Origin: Flavobacteriaceae bacterium
GTDB lineage: Bacteria > Bacteroidota > Bacteroidia > Flavobacteriales > Flavobacteriaceae
Reading direction: 5' to 3'
NCBI GenBank assembly: GCA_002400885.1
Contig: NVRM01000003.1
Coordinates: 1-57,408, forward strand
Length of the DNA: 57,408 bases
This document shows positions 1 to 10,052 of this stretch, in pieces. The notes beneath the pieces are model-generated. The model made no database searches and was not told where the DNA came from. It saw only the letters and a program-made list of their open reading frames with translations. The translations under genes and the position numbers were made by a program. Within the stretch, counting starts at the first letter, position 1. Each line of letters starts with the position of its first letter.

Positions 1-30
1 TTTCTGTACATTCGTTTTAAAGAAAAAGAA

Positions 31-1809
31 ATGCGTAAAATAATTGTCCTTATTTTTATACTTATCCAATCTGTTGTCTTATTTGGACAAGAGCAGCAAT
101 TGGGCTATCAATATTTCCGGTCTGGTGAATACGAAAAATCAGCATCCATCTTTGAAAACCTATTGAAAAAACACAAACACAATTATACCTATTTAAAATA
201 CCTCATTCAGTCATATCAACAAAACGAAGCATACGATAAGGCTGCAGCCCTCATAGAAAAAAACATACTTACATCGCGTAGCAAGCATTATTTAGAAATA
301 CATTTGGGCTATAATTTCCAGCTGCAACACCAACAAGAAAAAGCAGCAGAATACTATGACAAAGCAATTGAATCCATCAATAAAAACCCGAATCAAGGGT
401 ATATGATTGCGCGTACATTTCAAGATTGCCTCCTCTTAGATTACGCCTTAAAAGCGTATGAAAAAATCATGGAAAAGAATCCAAAAACGAACTATAACAT
501 CCAAATCGCAAAGATTTACGGAGAGAAAGGTAACTTAGAATTGATGTTTAACACCTACCTAGATTATCTAGAAAAGAACAAAAAAAACATAAAATTAGTA
601 AAGAGTTACTTAGGTAAATACATCACAAACGATTCGCAAGACAATGCTAATTTACTATTTAAAAAGTCGGTCTTACTACGCTCACAAAGCAATCCACAAA
701 ACACATGGAATCAGCTATTGAGTTGGTTATTTATGCAACAAACCGATTACAGCAAGGCACTCATACAAGAAAAGGCCTTATTTAAAAGAAACAAAACTTC
801 CTTAAACCCCATTTTTGAAATGGGAAAAATAGCCTTTAATGCCAGCGACCATTATGCCGCAAAACAATGTTTTAGCTATATCTTAGACAATAGCAACGCT
901 CCCATAGATCAGTTAAGTGCTAAATTGTTTTTATTACAAATCACCATTGCCAAAGACCCGAACGCGGATATTATCGAAGAAAAATTTCAAGAACTATTCA
1001 CTAGCTATGGAAAAACCATGAGTACCTTAGATGTACAAATGGCCTATGCTAACTATTTAACCTATGTAAAAAACGCGCCCGAAAAAGCAAGGGACGTTTT
1101 ACAACACGCGCTAAGCTTACACCTTAATAAGTTCCAAGCAGCGAGCATCAAATTAAGTTTGGCAGATATCTTTGTGTTTACTGGTAAGTACAACAAAGCT
1201 CTTATCTATTACACCCAAGTCCAATCCAAATTAAAAAACCACGTTCTGGCACAGCATGCCCGCTTCAAAATAGCCAGAACCTCCTACTATAAAGGAGACT
1301 TTAAATGGGCACAATCCCAATTAAAAGTATTGAAAAAGTCTACCTCACAACGGATTTCTAATGACGCACTAGACTTAAACCTACTTATTTTAGACAACAC
1401 GGCAAAAGACAGTATTCATACCGCATTAAAAATATATGCAACAGCAGATTTACTGAAATTTCAAAACAGAAAAGAGGAAGCTTTAGATTTACTGAAACAA
1501 TTATTAGTGGACCATAAAGGACATTCTATAGAAGACGAAACCCTATTTAAGTTAGCACAGTTCGAAGTGGAAAATCAGCATTATGAAAAAGCGATTAGTT
1601 ATTACACTAAGCTTATAGCAATTAACAAGGAGGACATTCTTGTAGACGATGCGGTGTACAACATAGGACTCATTTATTTGAATAAGCTAGAGAACCCAAC
1701 AGAAGCGGCTAAATATTTTGAAGATATTATCTTTAATTACCCGTCCAGTATATTCTTAGTAGAAGCCAGAAAAAAATACAGAAAAATTAGAGGTGATGAT
1801 ATTCAATAA
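31..1809 (+). CDS. TPR-repeat periplasmic/secreted protein
   Basis: The 592-residue protein begins with an apparent signal peptide ending near residue 20 (hydrophobic run, then FGQEQ). The rest is almost entirely helical tetratricopeptide-type repeats, for example YQYFRSGEYEKSASIFENLL near the N terminus and AAKYFEDIIFNYPSS near the C terminus. There is no catalytic domain. TPR solenoids usually scaffold protein-protein contacts; exported versions in Bacteroidota often serve envelope assembly, but the partner cannot be told from sequence. The start at 31 follows an A/G-rich stretch (AAAGAAAAAGAA). It is followed after about 100 bp by the DUF4286 gene, which has its own -7 element, so it may be transcribed separately. 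Confident as a TPR protein; role unknown. Confidence 0.85.
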   Translation: MRKIIVLIFILIQSVVLFGQEQQLGYQYFRSGEYEKSASIFENLLKKHKHNYTYLKYLIQSYQQNEAYDKAAALIEKNILTSRSKHYLEIHLGYNFQLQHQQEKAAEYYDKAIESINKNPNQGYMIARTFQDCLLLDYALKAYEKIMEKNPKTNYNIQIAKIYGEKGNLELMFNTYLDYLEKNKKNIKLVKSYLGKYITNDSQDNANLLFKKSVLLRSQSNPQNTWNQLLSWLFMQQTDYSKALIQEKALFKRNKTSLNPIFEMGKIAFNASDHYAAKQCFSYILDNSNAPIDQLSAKLFLLQITIAKDPNADIIEEKFQELFTSYGKTMSTLDVQMAYANYLTYVKNAPEKARDVLQHALSLHLNKFQAASIKLSLADIFVFTGKYNKALIYYTQVQSKLKNHVLAQHARFKIARTSYYKGDFKWAQSQLKVLKKSTSQRISNDALDLNLLILDNTAKDSIHTALKIYATADLLKFQNRKEEALDLLKQLLVDHKGHSIEDETLFKLAQFEVENQHYEKAISYYTKLIAINKEDILVDDAVYNIGLIYLNKLENPTEAAKYFEDIIFNYPSSIFLVEARKKYRKIRGDDIQ

Positions 1810-1894
1810 AAACAGTAAATAACTATTCAAACCAACGAATTACCCCCTTTAAAAAGAGACAAAAAACAGTAGACTCACAGTCAATAAAAACTGT

Positions 1895-1902
1895 TACCTT
1901 TG
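1895..1902 (+). promoter_or_regulatory. Candidate -7 element upstream of the DUF4286 gene
   Basis: TACCTTTG matches the Bacteroidota -7 consensus TAnnTTTG and lies about 20 bp before the DUF4286 start codon. No clear TTG is present at the expected -33 position, so the call rests on the -7 box and its position only. Confidence 0.5.
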
Positions 1903-1915
1903 CATTTTAAAATAA

Positions 1916-2236
1916 ATGCCCATGTATATTTATAGCGTTACCATAAATATTGAGAAAAATGTAGAAAAGGAATGGCTAGATTGGATGTGTAACACCCATA
2001 TCCCAGCTGTTTTAAAAACCAAAAAATTCAGCAAAGCTCTTATGAGCCAAGTGATGATAGAAGAAGAAATGGGAGGCGTTACCTACTCGGTACAATACAC
2101 CACAGATAGTTTGGAAACATTACATGCTTACCAACAAGAAGACGCCCCAAGCCTACAGCAAGAAACCGAGCGAAAATTCGCAGGTAAATACGTGGCTTTC
2201 AGAACAGAATTACAAGTAATCCAAGAATTTATATAA
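1916..2236 (+). CDS. DUF4286 family protein
   Basis: A 106-residue cytoplasmic protein with no signal peptide. The opening MYIYSVTINIEKNVEKEWLD and the WMxxxHIPxVL segment match the DUF4286 family, which is frequent in Bacteroidota. Its fold is thought to resemble dimeric alpha/beta-barrel (ferredoxin-like) proteins, and its function is not known. The family normally begins MYIY, so the start may be the third codon (1922) rather than 1916. The stop codon abuts the rsmA start at 2237, so the two genes are probably translationally coupled and share an operon with mgtE. Confidence 0.85.
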   Translation: MPMYIYSVTINIEKNVEKEWLDWMCNTHIPAVLKTKKFSKALMSQVMIEEEMGGVTYSVQYTTDSLETLHAYQQEDAPSLQQETERKFAGKYVAFRTELQVIQEFI

Positions 2237-3034
2237 ATGTCAGTAAGAGCAAAAAAACATTTAGGGCAGCACTTTTTAACCGATGAGACCATCGCTAGAA
2301 AAATAGCAAACACCTTAACCGAAGTCGGTTACGACAAGGTCTTGGAAATTGGCCCAGGAATGGGTGTACTTACCAAATATTTATTAGAGAAAAAATATAC
2401 GACTTCGGTGATAGAAATTGACACCGAATCTGTAGCCTATTTAGAAAGTCATTTTCTCAATTTAGCAGATCGCATTCATTGTAAAGATTTTTTAAAAACT
2501 GATTTGTCAGAAATTTTTAAAGGAGAACAGTGTGCTATCACAGGAAACTTCCCTTACAATATCTCTACACAAATTGTATTTAAAACATTAGATTACAGAG
2601 AATTTATTCCTGAATTAACAGGAATGTTTCAAAAAGAAGTAGCAGAACGTATTGCGGAAAAAGAAGGGAGTAAAAAATACGGAATCCTATCTGTAATAGC
2701 CCAGGCTTTTTACGATATCGAATATTTATTTACCGTTCCTCCAAGTGTTTTTAATCCACCACCAAAGGTTGATTCTGGAGTTCTTAGAATGGTTCGAAAG
2801 AAGGATTACTCTTTACCGGTAGATGAAAAATTATTTTACCGTGTGGTAAAAACTGGATTTCAACAACGTAGAAAAACATTGCGAAACAGCCTGAAAGTTT
2901 TCAACCTATCGGATGAATTACGTGCAGAAGAAGTGTTTTCAAAACGCCCAGAACAACTAAGTGTAAAATCATTTATAGAGCTAACAGCTAAAATCCAAAA
3001 CGATGCAGTTCAAACTCACGCCACAGATAGCTAA
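2237..3034 (+). CDS. rsmA: 16S rRNA (adenine1518-N6/adenine1519-N6)-dimethyltransferase
   Basis: RsmA/KsgA uses S-adenosylmethionine to dimethylate two adjacent adenines in the 3' terminal helix of 16S rRNA late in small-subunit assembly. The 265-residue length is typical. Visible motifs are the N-terminal KKHLGQHFL, the SAM-binding [10 protein letters not shown] (residues 37-46) and the catalytic motif IV NFPYNIS (104-110). The C-terminal part has the [12 protein letters not shown] and [12 protein letters not shown] segments of the family. The gene follows DUF4286 with no gap and overlaps mgtE by 32 bp, so the three look like one transcription unit. Confidence 0.97.
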   Translation: MSVRAKKHLGQHFLTDETIARKIANTLTEVGYDKVLEIGPGMGVLTKYLLEKKYTTSVIEIDTESVAYLESHFLNLADRIHCKDFLKTDLSEIFKGEQCAITGNFPYNISTQIVFKTLDYREFIPELTGMFQKEVAERIAEKEGSKKYGILSVIAQAFYDIEYLFTVPPSVFNPPPKVDSGVLRMVRKKDYSLPVDEKLFYRVVKTGFQQRRKTLRNSLKVFNLSDELRAEEVFSKRPEQLSVKSFIELTAKIQNDAVQTHATDS

Positions 3035-4352
3035 AAACATAAAAAAATGGATCGCTAATGGCGAAAATCTTCAATTAACACAGTTATTAGAAGATGTCCA
3101 TTTTGCAGATATCGCTGAAATCTTAGAAGAAATCAGCTTTTCCGACGCTATTTATATCATCAAGTTATTAGACAGTGAAAAAACAGCTGATATTCTAGCC
3201 GAGCTAGATGATGATACGCGTGAAAAAGTATTGAACGGACTTTCTTCTAAAGAAATTGCCGAAGAAATAGACGAACTAGATACGGATGATGCTGCCGATA
3301 TTATTTCGGAATTACCAGACCAACAAAAGGAAGAGGTAATCGCCCAACTAGAAGATGTTGAACACGCCAAAGACATTGTAGAATTACTCCGACACGACGA
3401 GGATACTGCAGGTGGACTCATGGGAAAAGAGTTGGTAAAAGTAAACGAAAACTGGACCAATATTACCTGTGTAAAAGAAATGCGTAGGCAAGCTGCCAAT
3501 GTAGACAAAGTACACACTATTTACGTGGTGGACGACAATGATATACTCAAAGGACGCTTGTCCCTAAAAAGTTTATTGACCACTCCAGCAACCACCCCTG
3601 TTAAAGAAATTTACAACCATCAAATCACCTCGGTTTCTGTTACGGAAAACGATGAAGAAGTAGCGAGAATCATGCAAAAATATGACCTTTTTGTAATTCC
3701 CGTTATTGATGAAATGGGAAGACTTACCGGTCAAATTACCATTGATGATATTGTAGATATCATTAAAGATGAAGCCGAGAAAGATTATCAAATGGCCGCT
3801 GGTTTAGTTGAAGATGTAGAGGCCGATGATACCATTTTTGAATTGGTAAAAGGTCGTTTACCTTGGTTGGTACTCGGACTTTTTGGAGGTTTAGCCGCCG
3901 CATCAATTATGTCTGGTTTCGACGAAGCACTTAAAAAATTCCCTATTCTTTTCATGTTTACGCCTCTAATTGCCGCCATGGCAGGAAATGTAGGGGTGCA
4001 ATCTTCCGCCATTATTGTACAAGGATTGGCCAACGACAATATCAAAGGAAGTACTTGGGACCGATTGCTAAAAGAAGTGGGATTGAGTTTGGTTAACGGA
4101 ACTATATTATCCCTCCTAGTAATGGCCTATGGAACTATTTTCAACATGGAATTCTTAACAAGTATTACCATTGCTATCTCTTTACTAATTGTGATTATTA
4201 TAGCAGCACTTATCGGAACTTTTGTCCCTTTAATTTTACACAAACGAGGTATTGACCCTGCATTAGCAACCGGTCCTTTTATCACCACTATTAATGATAT
4301 TTTCGGGATTTTTATTTACTTTTATATCGCTAAATTAATTTTACCCTTTTAG
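3003..4352 (+). CDS. mgtE: Magnesium transporter MgtE
   Basis: MgtE is an inner-membrane Mg2+ channel gated by its cytoplasmic domains. The 449-residue protein shows the expected order: an acidic helical N domain (about 1-130, repeats such as [15 protein letters not shown]), a tandem CBS pair (about 130-255, including [16 protein letters not shown]), then five membrane helices from about 275 to the end with the conserved [14 protein letters not shown] pore segment and a terminal [18 protein letters not shown] helix. The start lies 32 bp inside rsmA. No later Met gives a complete N domain, so I keep the overlap. A hairpin lies just downstream, before the convergent lipoprotein gene. Confidence 0.96.
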   Translation: MQFKLTPQIAKNIKKWIANGENLQLTQLLEDVHFADIAEILEEISFSDAIYIIKLLDSEKTADILAELDDDTREKVLNGLSSKEIAEEIDELDTDDAADIISELPDQQKEEVIAQLEDVEHAKDIVELLRHDEDTAGGLMGKELVKVNENWTNITCVKEMRRQAANVDKVHTIYVVDDNDILKGRLSLKSLLTTPATTPVKEIYNHQITSVSVTENDEEVARIMQKYDLFVIPVIDEMGRLTGQITIDDIVDIIKDEAEKDYQMAAGLVEDVEADDTIFELVKGRLPWLVLGLFGGLAAASIMSGFDEALKKFPILFMFTPLIAAMAGNVGVQSSAIIVQGLANDNIKGSTWDRLLKEVGLSLVNGTILSLLVMAYGTIFNMEFLTSITIAISLLIVIIIAALIGTFVPLILHKRGIDPALATGPFITTINDIFGIFIYFYIAKLILPF

Positions 4353-4380
4353 CCCCGTTCTCATGAGGCTAACAAGTAAT

Positions 4381-4414
4381 TTGTCTCCAAACGGCATATG
4401 ACATTTGGAGACAA
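4381..4414. terminator. Hairpin between convergent mgtE and lipoprotein gene
   Basis: TTGTCTCCAAA and TTTGGAGACAA form a perfect 11-bp stem with a 12-nt loop, in the gap between mgtE (+) and the DUF5689 gene (-). Neither side has a long T run, so it is a probable but not classical terminator, or an mRNA 3'-end stabiliser. Confidence 0.5.
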
Positions 4415-4472
4415 GACACAGGAATCCATGACGGAATAAAAATACCTGCTTTTTATTTAAATCAACAACAAA

Positions 4473-7151
4473 CTATCTAATTCCTGGATTGAAATCAACG
4501 GGAGCGTTTTGAGGTAATTTTATAGTTCCTCCAGCCCCTGTATCGTTCCAAATAACCCATTCTGAAGGGTCAAATATTGGATTCCCTCCTTGGATACCTG
4601 TATTTCTTAAAGCTCGCCCATCTTCAAACTCATGATTGGTTCCTGAACCATCTTCGCCTATAAGTCCAAATATATCCACCACTTCTCCATCGGGATTCAC
4701 TAAAACAATGGTGTCATCGCCATTAGAATCTGCAGGACCACCTTTAGAGACTCCCAAATTGGACTCAAACCCATAGACAGCTAGAAATTCAGCCGCATTT
4801 GGAGAGATTACAAAAGTGCTATTTGCCCCAATGCTAAACCCTGTTAATTGTATGTTTTTTGTACTGGTAACATTAGCGTTTGTATAGCGAATTAATTGCC
4901 ATCCATTCATACTTTGTGTTTCGTTTGAAGGATTGTACAGTTCTATAAATCGAGCCCCCGAATTATTATCAGGGTCAGCTATCTCAGAAATGTAGAAGGG
5001 AAAATTTGTGAGTCCAACCATTGAACAATCAATATATTCTTCATAAAACGTAACATCGTAGGATTTTCTAAGGTAGAGTTGAGGCACTTCATATTCCGTC
5101 ATAATTCCGATTACAGCCCCATTGTTTTTATTGACTTTAAATCCTGAAAATGCAGCTTGATAACGAATGTATACATTCAAATCATCTACACAATCTGTCA
5201 ACTTATTTTCCCCTGAATAGGTTTTAGTGATGTCTTTAAACTGAACATTTTCAATCCTAACCAATACAGATTCAAAATCCCCAGATAATGCTTGCTCTAG
5301 CGTTATGGTCTGAGGAGCAGGTATAATACCAGGGGTAGTACTTATAATATTTGCTTTTGGAACATGATTTAATTGCAAGAGTCCTTTGTATTCTTCTATA
5401 CTTGTTCCCAACAAGGACAATTCCACTTCATCTCCAAATTTCAAACCATGAGGACTACTAAAACGCAAGGCAATGGCTCCCGAATCATCTTGTATAAATG
5501 CATTGGTTTCCGTGATGTTTAATTCGGCTGCATCCGAAGTAATCACCGCTTTTATTTTTATATTTTGAGTGATATTTAACGACTTGTCAAAAAACATGTT
5601 CCTAATTTCTGACAATGAAACCAACTCGGCATTTTCTGCCACATTACAGCGTTCGTTCGTCATTAACACGACATCGTTAATATCTCTTAGTAACAATTGA
5701 AAATTCCCGTTGTAATAATTTAGAACCCCTTGTACATTTCCATTTCCTGTAGGTAATTTAGCCCCTGAAAAATTGGCAAATTTACTCGTTCTCACATGTA
5801 TGGTATTGGCAGTACAATCGATTAAAGTACGTGTAGATCCATTGGCCGTATCATCTACAAAATTTAGTTCTTGCTCTAGAAACTGAAGGTTTTCCAGCAA
5901 CAGATAACTTCCAATATCTTTCGCTGTAATATCTGATAGGGTCACTATTTTAGGCAATAATACTTCATTTTCTGCTAACACATATAAATGCTTAAACACA
6001 TCGTAACTTTCTATATTCCCAATATTCCCCTCATACAATCCTCCCAATTGTAATTCTCCACTCAAGGCATGTATATATAAATCCTTAGTGTTTACCACTA
6101 TTTTTTGACCCACACTAAAACCACGTAAATACAAGTTTTTTTGGTTGATTTTAATTTTTATACCTCCTGAATCATCTTGTACATAAATGTATTTGTAGGC
6201 ATTGCCACTTTTGTCATTTGCTGTAACAATTGCCTCAAAAACTAAGGAATCTTCCAATTGTAACAACGCTCCTTGGTACTTGTCCTTTACCTCTTGGATT
6301 GTTGCATTTACTGAAGGAGGGATACAGGAATAACTATTCCCATCACATCTATCACCTAGCAACATTAAATCATTGGTATCGCGAATGGTCAATTGAAAAT
6401 CGTTGTTATATTTCCCTAAAACACCCTGTAGCTTTCCATTCCCAACAGGTAATAAATCGGCTTGAAAATCCGCATAACCACTATTTCTTAAAACAATCGT
6501 ATTCCCAGAGCAATTCTGAACCAATACATTCGTGTTTTTATCTACCAATGCATAGGACTGGCAATATGAATCTGAAGTGATTTCAACGTTCTCAAGTACA
6601 ACAAGCGTATTGATCATTGCATCATCTATATGGTCTATTTCCACCAACATTGGCACCATCTTAACAGGAGATTCACAAGAAACAAACAATGCTTTTTTAA
6701 CCAATGTACTGGACAATCTACCTACCGCTACCCCTCCGTTTTTTTGCGGATATATTCCCCCAATTTTTAAAACACCTCGGTACTTATCAAGATACAAACC
6801 CTCGCTATTGATAAGTATCTTCGAACCGATTGGATACATGGTGTGCAAATTTTGAATATCTACATCTATCTGCAACCCTTCCGTCGGATTTTCAGGACTA
6901 TTTTGAAAATGTAGCGTTCGGTAAAAATTTCCTTTTTCGTCGGAAGAAATTACATAGCCTTCTATAATCAACTCCTGTTTAATCTGTACTACAGCACCTT
7001 TATACATAGCACTTAGATCCCCTATGGTTGCATTCACCTTTAACGCAGGTGAAATACAGGGAGTTTCGGGCACATTATACCCTTGATCTTCTGCACAAGT
7101 CCAGATCATAATTACGATCAATCCTAAAAATAGTTTCCTAACACTTTTCAT
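4473..7151 (-). CDS. DUF5689/LTD-domain surface lipoprotein (second copy)
   Basis: I place the start at 7151 (MKSVRKLF...) rather than the ORF start at 7223. This gives a proper lipoprotein signal with Cys in IWTCAEDQ, a good A/G-rich ribosome site (AAAAGAGAAGG), and a 20-bp gap instead of overlap with the upstream receptor. The mature protein has about three DUF5689-like repeats, each opening like VNATIGDLSAMYKGA and containing IxGxVxSxD...Q(D/N)xxxG strands of OB-fold character. A C-terminal lamin-tail (LTD) domain follows (FYISEIADPDNNSGARFIEL...), and the protein ends in GIR. It is a paralogue of the 12755-10053 gene. It is probably the outer-membrane partner of the adjacent receptor. Substrate unknown; the OB-like and LTD domains hint at nucleic-acid-related binding (inference). 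Confidence 0.88.
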   Translation of the reverse strand: MKSVRKLFLGLIVIMIWTCAEDQGYNVPETPCISPALKVNATIGDLSAMYKGAVVQIKQELIIEGYVISSDEKGNFYRTLHFQNSPENPTEGLQIDVDIQNLHTMYPIGSKILINSEGLYLDKYRGVLKIGGIYPQKNGGVAVGRLSSTLVKKALFVSCESPVKMVPMLVEIDHIDDAMINTLVVLENVEITSDSYCQSYALVDKNTNVLVQNCSGNTIVLRNSGYADFQADLLPVGNGKLQGVLGKYNNDFQLTIRDTNDLMLLGDRCDGNSYSCIPPSVNATIQEVKDKYQGALLQLEDSLVFEAIVTANDKSGNAYKYIYVQDDSGGIKIKINQKNLYLRGFSVGQKIVVNTKDLYIHALSGELQLGGLYEGNIGNIESYDVFKHLYVLAENEVLLPKIVTLSDITAKDIGSYLLLENLQFLEQELNFVDDTANGSTRTLIDCTANTIHVRTSKFANFSGAKLPTGNGNVQGVLNYYNGNFQLLLRDINDVVLMTNERCNVAENAELVSLSEIRNMFFDKSLNITQNIKIKAVITSDAAELNITETNAFIQDDSGAIALRFSSPHGLKFGDEVELSLLGTSIEEYKGLLQLNHVPKANIISTTPGIIPAPQTITLEQALSGDFESVLVRIENVQFKDITKTYSGENKLTDCVDDLNVYIRYQAAFSGFKVNKNNGAVIGIMTEYEVPQLYLRKSYDVTFYEEYIDCSMVGLTNFPFYISEIADPDNNSGARFIELYNPSNETQSMNGWQLIRYTNANVTSTKNIQLTGFSIGANSTFVISPNAAEFLAVYGFESNLGVSKGGPADSNGDDTIVLVNPDGEVVDIFGLIGEDGSGTNHEFEDGRALRNTGIQGGNPIFDPSEWVIWNDTGAGGTIKLPQNAPVDFNPGIR

Positions 7152-7171
7152 AGCCTTCTCTTTTTTAAGCA

Positions 7172-9895
7172 TTAAAAACTCACCGAAAAATTCACATAAT
7201 AGGACGCACCATATCCCATCCAATATTTAGCCCCAAACATTGGTGTTTCTCTGTTTTTATCCTTCTTTAACAATTTATAATTCCCATACCTTCCTTGCTC
7301 ATAACCCCCTGTCCTATACTGTGTATTCAAAACATTACTAGCACTAATAAACAAACTGATATACTTTTTCTTCCTTTTCCATGATTTCCCGCCAATGATA
7401 TTTACAAGGACATAGCCCTCAAACTGTTCTTGTACTAGTATTTCTTTTACATCCTGCTTGCTAACTCCTTCATAAAGTTGATTGGTAGCAGGGTTGGTGT
7501 AAAAACGGGCCGTTCGCAAACCCGAAGCAACATCCACGTAAGTATGTGATAAATGATTGGCATTTAACCCAATCCACCAATATTTTTGAGAGCGATAATC
7601 CACACCTATAGAAAATGCTTGTTGTGGTGTTCCTGCCGTATGATAGCCTTTTAAAAAAGTGGGTACAGGAGCTGCTGCGGCGATCAATGATTCGTCAGAA
7701 GTATAATAACTTAGTGGATTATTTGTGTAAGTATATTTCCCTATGGAGGCTACAAAATTAGCATTTATGGAGGACGTGATTTTAGTTTCAAAACTCACTT
7801 CCACTCCTAGATGCGTTTTCGCTACACCTGTCAACACTTCGGCTACAAACTCTCCTAAATTCTGATCATAATACCTAGAAATATCTGTTCCTTTTGAAAA
7901 CGAAGTATAATAGCCTGTAATTCGTGACTTTATACGTGGAGACCTATGAATATAACCAATATCTATGGTGTTTATTTTCTCACTTTCTAGACCTAAGACC
8001 TGGTCTTTATTTACCCGTGGATTGGAATAACTATTGCGTAAGGTGGGAGCTTTAAAAATACTTCCTGCGTTTATATTTAATAAATGACGCCCTGTAACCT
8101 TATAGGTCATTCCCATTTTAAATTGAGGTGTATTGAATGTTAATGGAGCTCCCAAGCCCAATGAATTTTCTTTGTACAATTCGTTTTGAAACAATCCTTC
8201 TCTTTGATAACGAGTATTCACAAACTGTACGGAAGCAAAGGCCTCTACCTTATTTTTCTGGTATTGATATTGTCCAAAAACAGTTTTCTTTTGTACCGAT
8301 AATAAATAGTGATAGTTAAATGTATCCCCTTTTAAAATAGTGTTATCAGACACTAAATTATTGGAAGTATTATTAAACCCATCCCTATCTACAAAATAAG
8401 AAGCCCCCAATAGGTCTAACATCTTCGCGTAATTCCGAGAATTAAACCCAACGTAACTGAGCCCAAAATTTACAGTAGAACGCACTGTCAAATCCAAAGA
8501 AATCATACTTTTTATACTTAATTGCTGGTCGTCATTTCTATCTTCGTATAAATAATACCCCGCATTTTCATTATTTAATGCTTTGTTAGTTTTATATAAT
8601 TGCAACCAATCGATTTGAAATCTTTGTGGATTTTCTTTAAAAGCAGTGATGGATTCTGGGATTATATTTGGATTTAAAGGGGCGTTTGATTGAAAATAAG
8701 AAGGCAAGTTTCGGTAATAAGTAGGGTCTGGATTTTGTTGTTTAAAATAACCTAACCTGCTATTCCCTATATATCCAAATTGATACGCTATACTTGTATT
8801 AATGACTGTTCTCTCCGATAATTTAATTTGATGAGATAACATTAGTATCGGCTCATTCACCTCCTTTACTCTTGCATTTCGTTTTCTTCCATCTTGCCTC
8901 CCCCAATACGCGTTGTATTTACGCCCCATCAGCCCCCATACCTCTTGCGTGTGGCCTGCATTTTTACCGCGTTTATTTTGTGCATAAATAGCCGTTAAAT
9001 TAAAATTCTGCTTGGAACTAGGCTTGTATTCTACTGCTCCAAAAAAGGAATTGGCATCATAAAAAGAACCTTCAAAGTAGCCTTCCTTAGCAAATCGTTT
9101 TGAAGCAGAAACTGTATAGGCCCAGTTTTTCTTTAAACCAGAAGCATGGGTCACCATCAGTCTCCCTTTGTAACTTTTATTGGTCGCAGAAACGGTGATT
9201 TTTGTTCCAGGACGATACAAAGAAGCAGTGGTATTCATATTGGTAGTTCCCAATATCCCTCCAAAATCACTTTCCGAAGGTGCCAATCCAACAGTAACTT
9301 CTTGATTCCTGGTGGCATCATTCAAACCTCCCCAATTACTCCACTGAGGACGCCCTCCGTAGATTTTATTCATGGAAATCCCGTTGATCATTACCCTCGC
9401 ATTTTCGGAATCATAGCCCCGAACACGAAACCAGGCCTGACCAAAACTATAAGCTGCGGCTCTAGAAAAGGCATCTTTGGAAGCAGCTAACACCCCCGTA
9501 ACATTGTTGGAATCTCCTGCATCATCTAACAATTCTATTTCCGAAATAGCAATGATACTTTCATCTTTTAAATCAGTAACTATTTTGGACAGGACTAAGA
9601 ACCCTAAGTCTATTTCTTTATTCCCAACACAGAAGACAGGAACCTTCAAGGGTTCAAAACCCTGTAATCTAATTTCGATTAAATGCTGTCCTAAGGTACA
9701 ATTCTCTAGAATAAAGGCACCTTTTGAATCCGTAGTTATCCAAAGAGGCCTCTTGGTAATTCCAACAGACACTCCCAACAACGGTGTTTTTGTTACTTCA
9801 TAAATCACCACTCCTTTTATACTACAATGTGACTGTGCATTTATAATTACAACATGACACAGACACATGAATAATACACGCATCGTCTTTTTCAT
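7172..9895 (-). CDS. TonB-dependent receptor with N-terminal carboxypeptidase-like domain (second copy)
   Basis: A 907-residue outer-membrane active transporter. The order is: signal peptide (to about residue 20), a carboxypeptidase regulatory-like beta-sandwich (about 24-105, IKGVVIYEVTKTPLLGVSV), a plug domain (RVRGYDSENARVMINGISM...), and a 22-strand barrel region ending in the aromatic terminus NFSVSF. It is clearly homologous along its full length to the receptor at 15503-12783, sharing for example GRPQWSNWGGLNDATRNQEV. It forms a two-gene unit with the downstream lipoprotein. The pairing is analogous to SusC/SusD, but the lipoprotein is not of the SusD family. Energy comes from TonB-ExbBD; the substrate cannot be read from sequence. 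Confidence 0.93.
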   Translation of the reverse strand: MKKTMRVLFMCLCHVVIINAQSHCSIKGVVIYEVTKTPLLGVSVGITKRPLWITTDSKGAFILENCTLGQHLIEIRLQGFEPLKVPVFCVGNKEIDLGFLVLSKIVTDLKDESIIAISEIELLDDAGDSNNVTGVLAASKDAFSRAAAYSFGQAWFRVRGYDSENARVMINGISMNKIYGGRPQWSNWGGLNDATRNQEVTVGLAPSESDFGGILGTTNMNTTASLYRPGTKITVSATNKSYKGRLMVTHASGLKKNWAYTVSASKRFAKEGYFEGSFYDANSFFGAVEYKPSSKQNFNLTAIYAQNKRGKNAGHTQEVWGLMGRKYNAYWGRQDGRKRNARVKEVNEPILMLSHQIKLSERTVINTSIAYQFGYIGNSRLGYFKQQNPDPTYYRNLPSYFQSNAPLNPNIIPESITAFKENPQRFQIDWLQLYKTNKALNNENAGYYLYEDRNDDQQLSIKSMISLDLTVRSTVNFGLSYVGFNSRNYAKMLDLLGASYFVDRDGFNNTSNNLVSDNTILKGDTFNYHYLLSVQKKTVFGQYQYQKNKVEAFASVQFVNTRYQREGLFQNELYKENSLGLGAPLTFNTPQFKMGMTYKVTGRHLLNINAGSIFKAPTLRNSYSNPRVNKDQVLGLESEKINTIDIGYIHRSPRIKSRITGYYTSFSKGTDISRYYDQNLGEFVAEVLTGVAKTHLGVEVSFETKITSSINANFVASIGKYTYTNNPLSYYTSDESLIAAAAPVPTFLKGYHTAGTPQQAFSIGVDYRSQKYWWIGLNANHLSHTYVDVASGLRTARFYTNPATNQLYEGVSKQDVKEILVQEQFEGYVLVNIIGGKSWKRKKKYISLFISASNVLNTQYRTGGYEQGRYGNYKLLKKDKNRETPMFGAKYWMGYGASYYVNFSVSF

Positions 9896-9967
9896 AACTC
9901 AATCTTAACAATTAAATAGGACTTCAATTTTTTATAAGTTAGTCAATTCAAGGTGATTAAAAAATAA

Positions 9968-9990
9968 ACTGTTTTAAATACTGTTTTAAA
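9968..9990. repeat. Tandem 11-bp direct repeat upstream of second TonB receptor
   Basis: ACTGTTTTAAA occurs twice with a 12-bp period, about 75-95 bp upstream of the receptor start. On the coding strand it reads TTTAAAACAGT twice. A similar TAAAACA tandem lies in the leader of the paralogous receptor. Confidence 0.5.
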
Positions 9991-9993
9991 AAG

Positions 9994-10026
9994 CACAAAA
10001 AAAGGCGACCAAATGGCCGCCTTTTT
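9994..10026 (-). terminator. Rho-independent terminator after first DUF5689 gene
   Basis: On the minus strand GGCGGCC-ATTT-GGTCGCC forms a 7-bp stem with one G-U pair, followed by a T run. On the plus strand the same pair would be A-C, so the element is oriented for the minus-strand operon ending at 10053. It separates the two receptor/lipoprotein modules into independent transcripts. Confidence 0.85.
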
Positions 10027-10052
10027 AATTTATTTTAAAAATGATTTTAAAC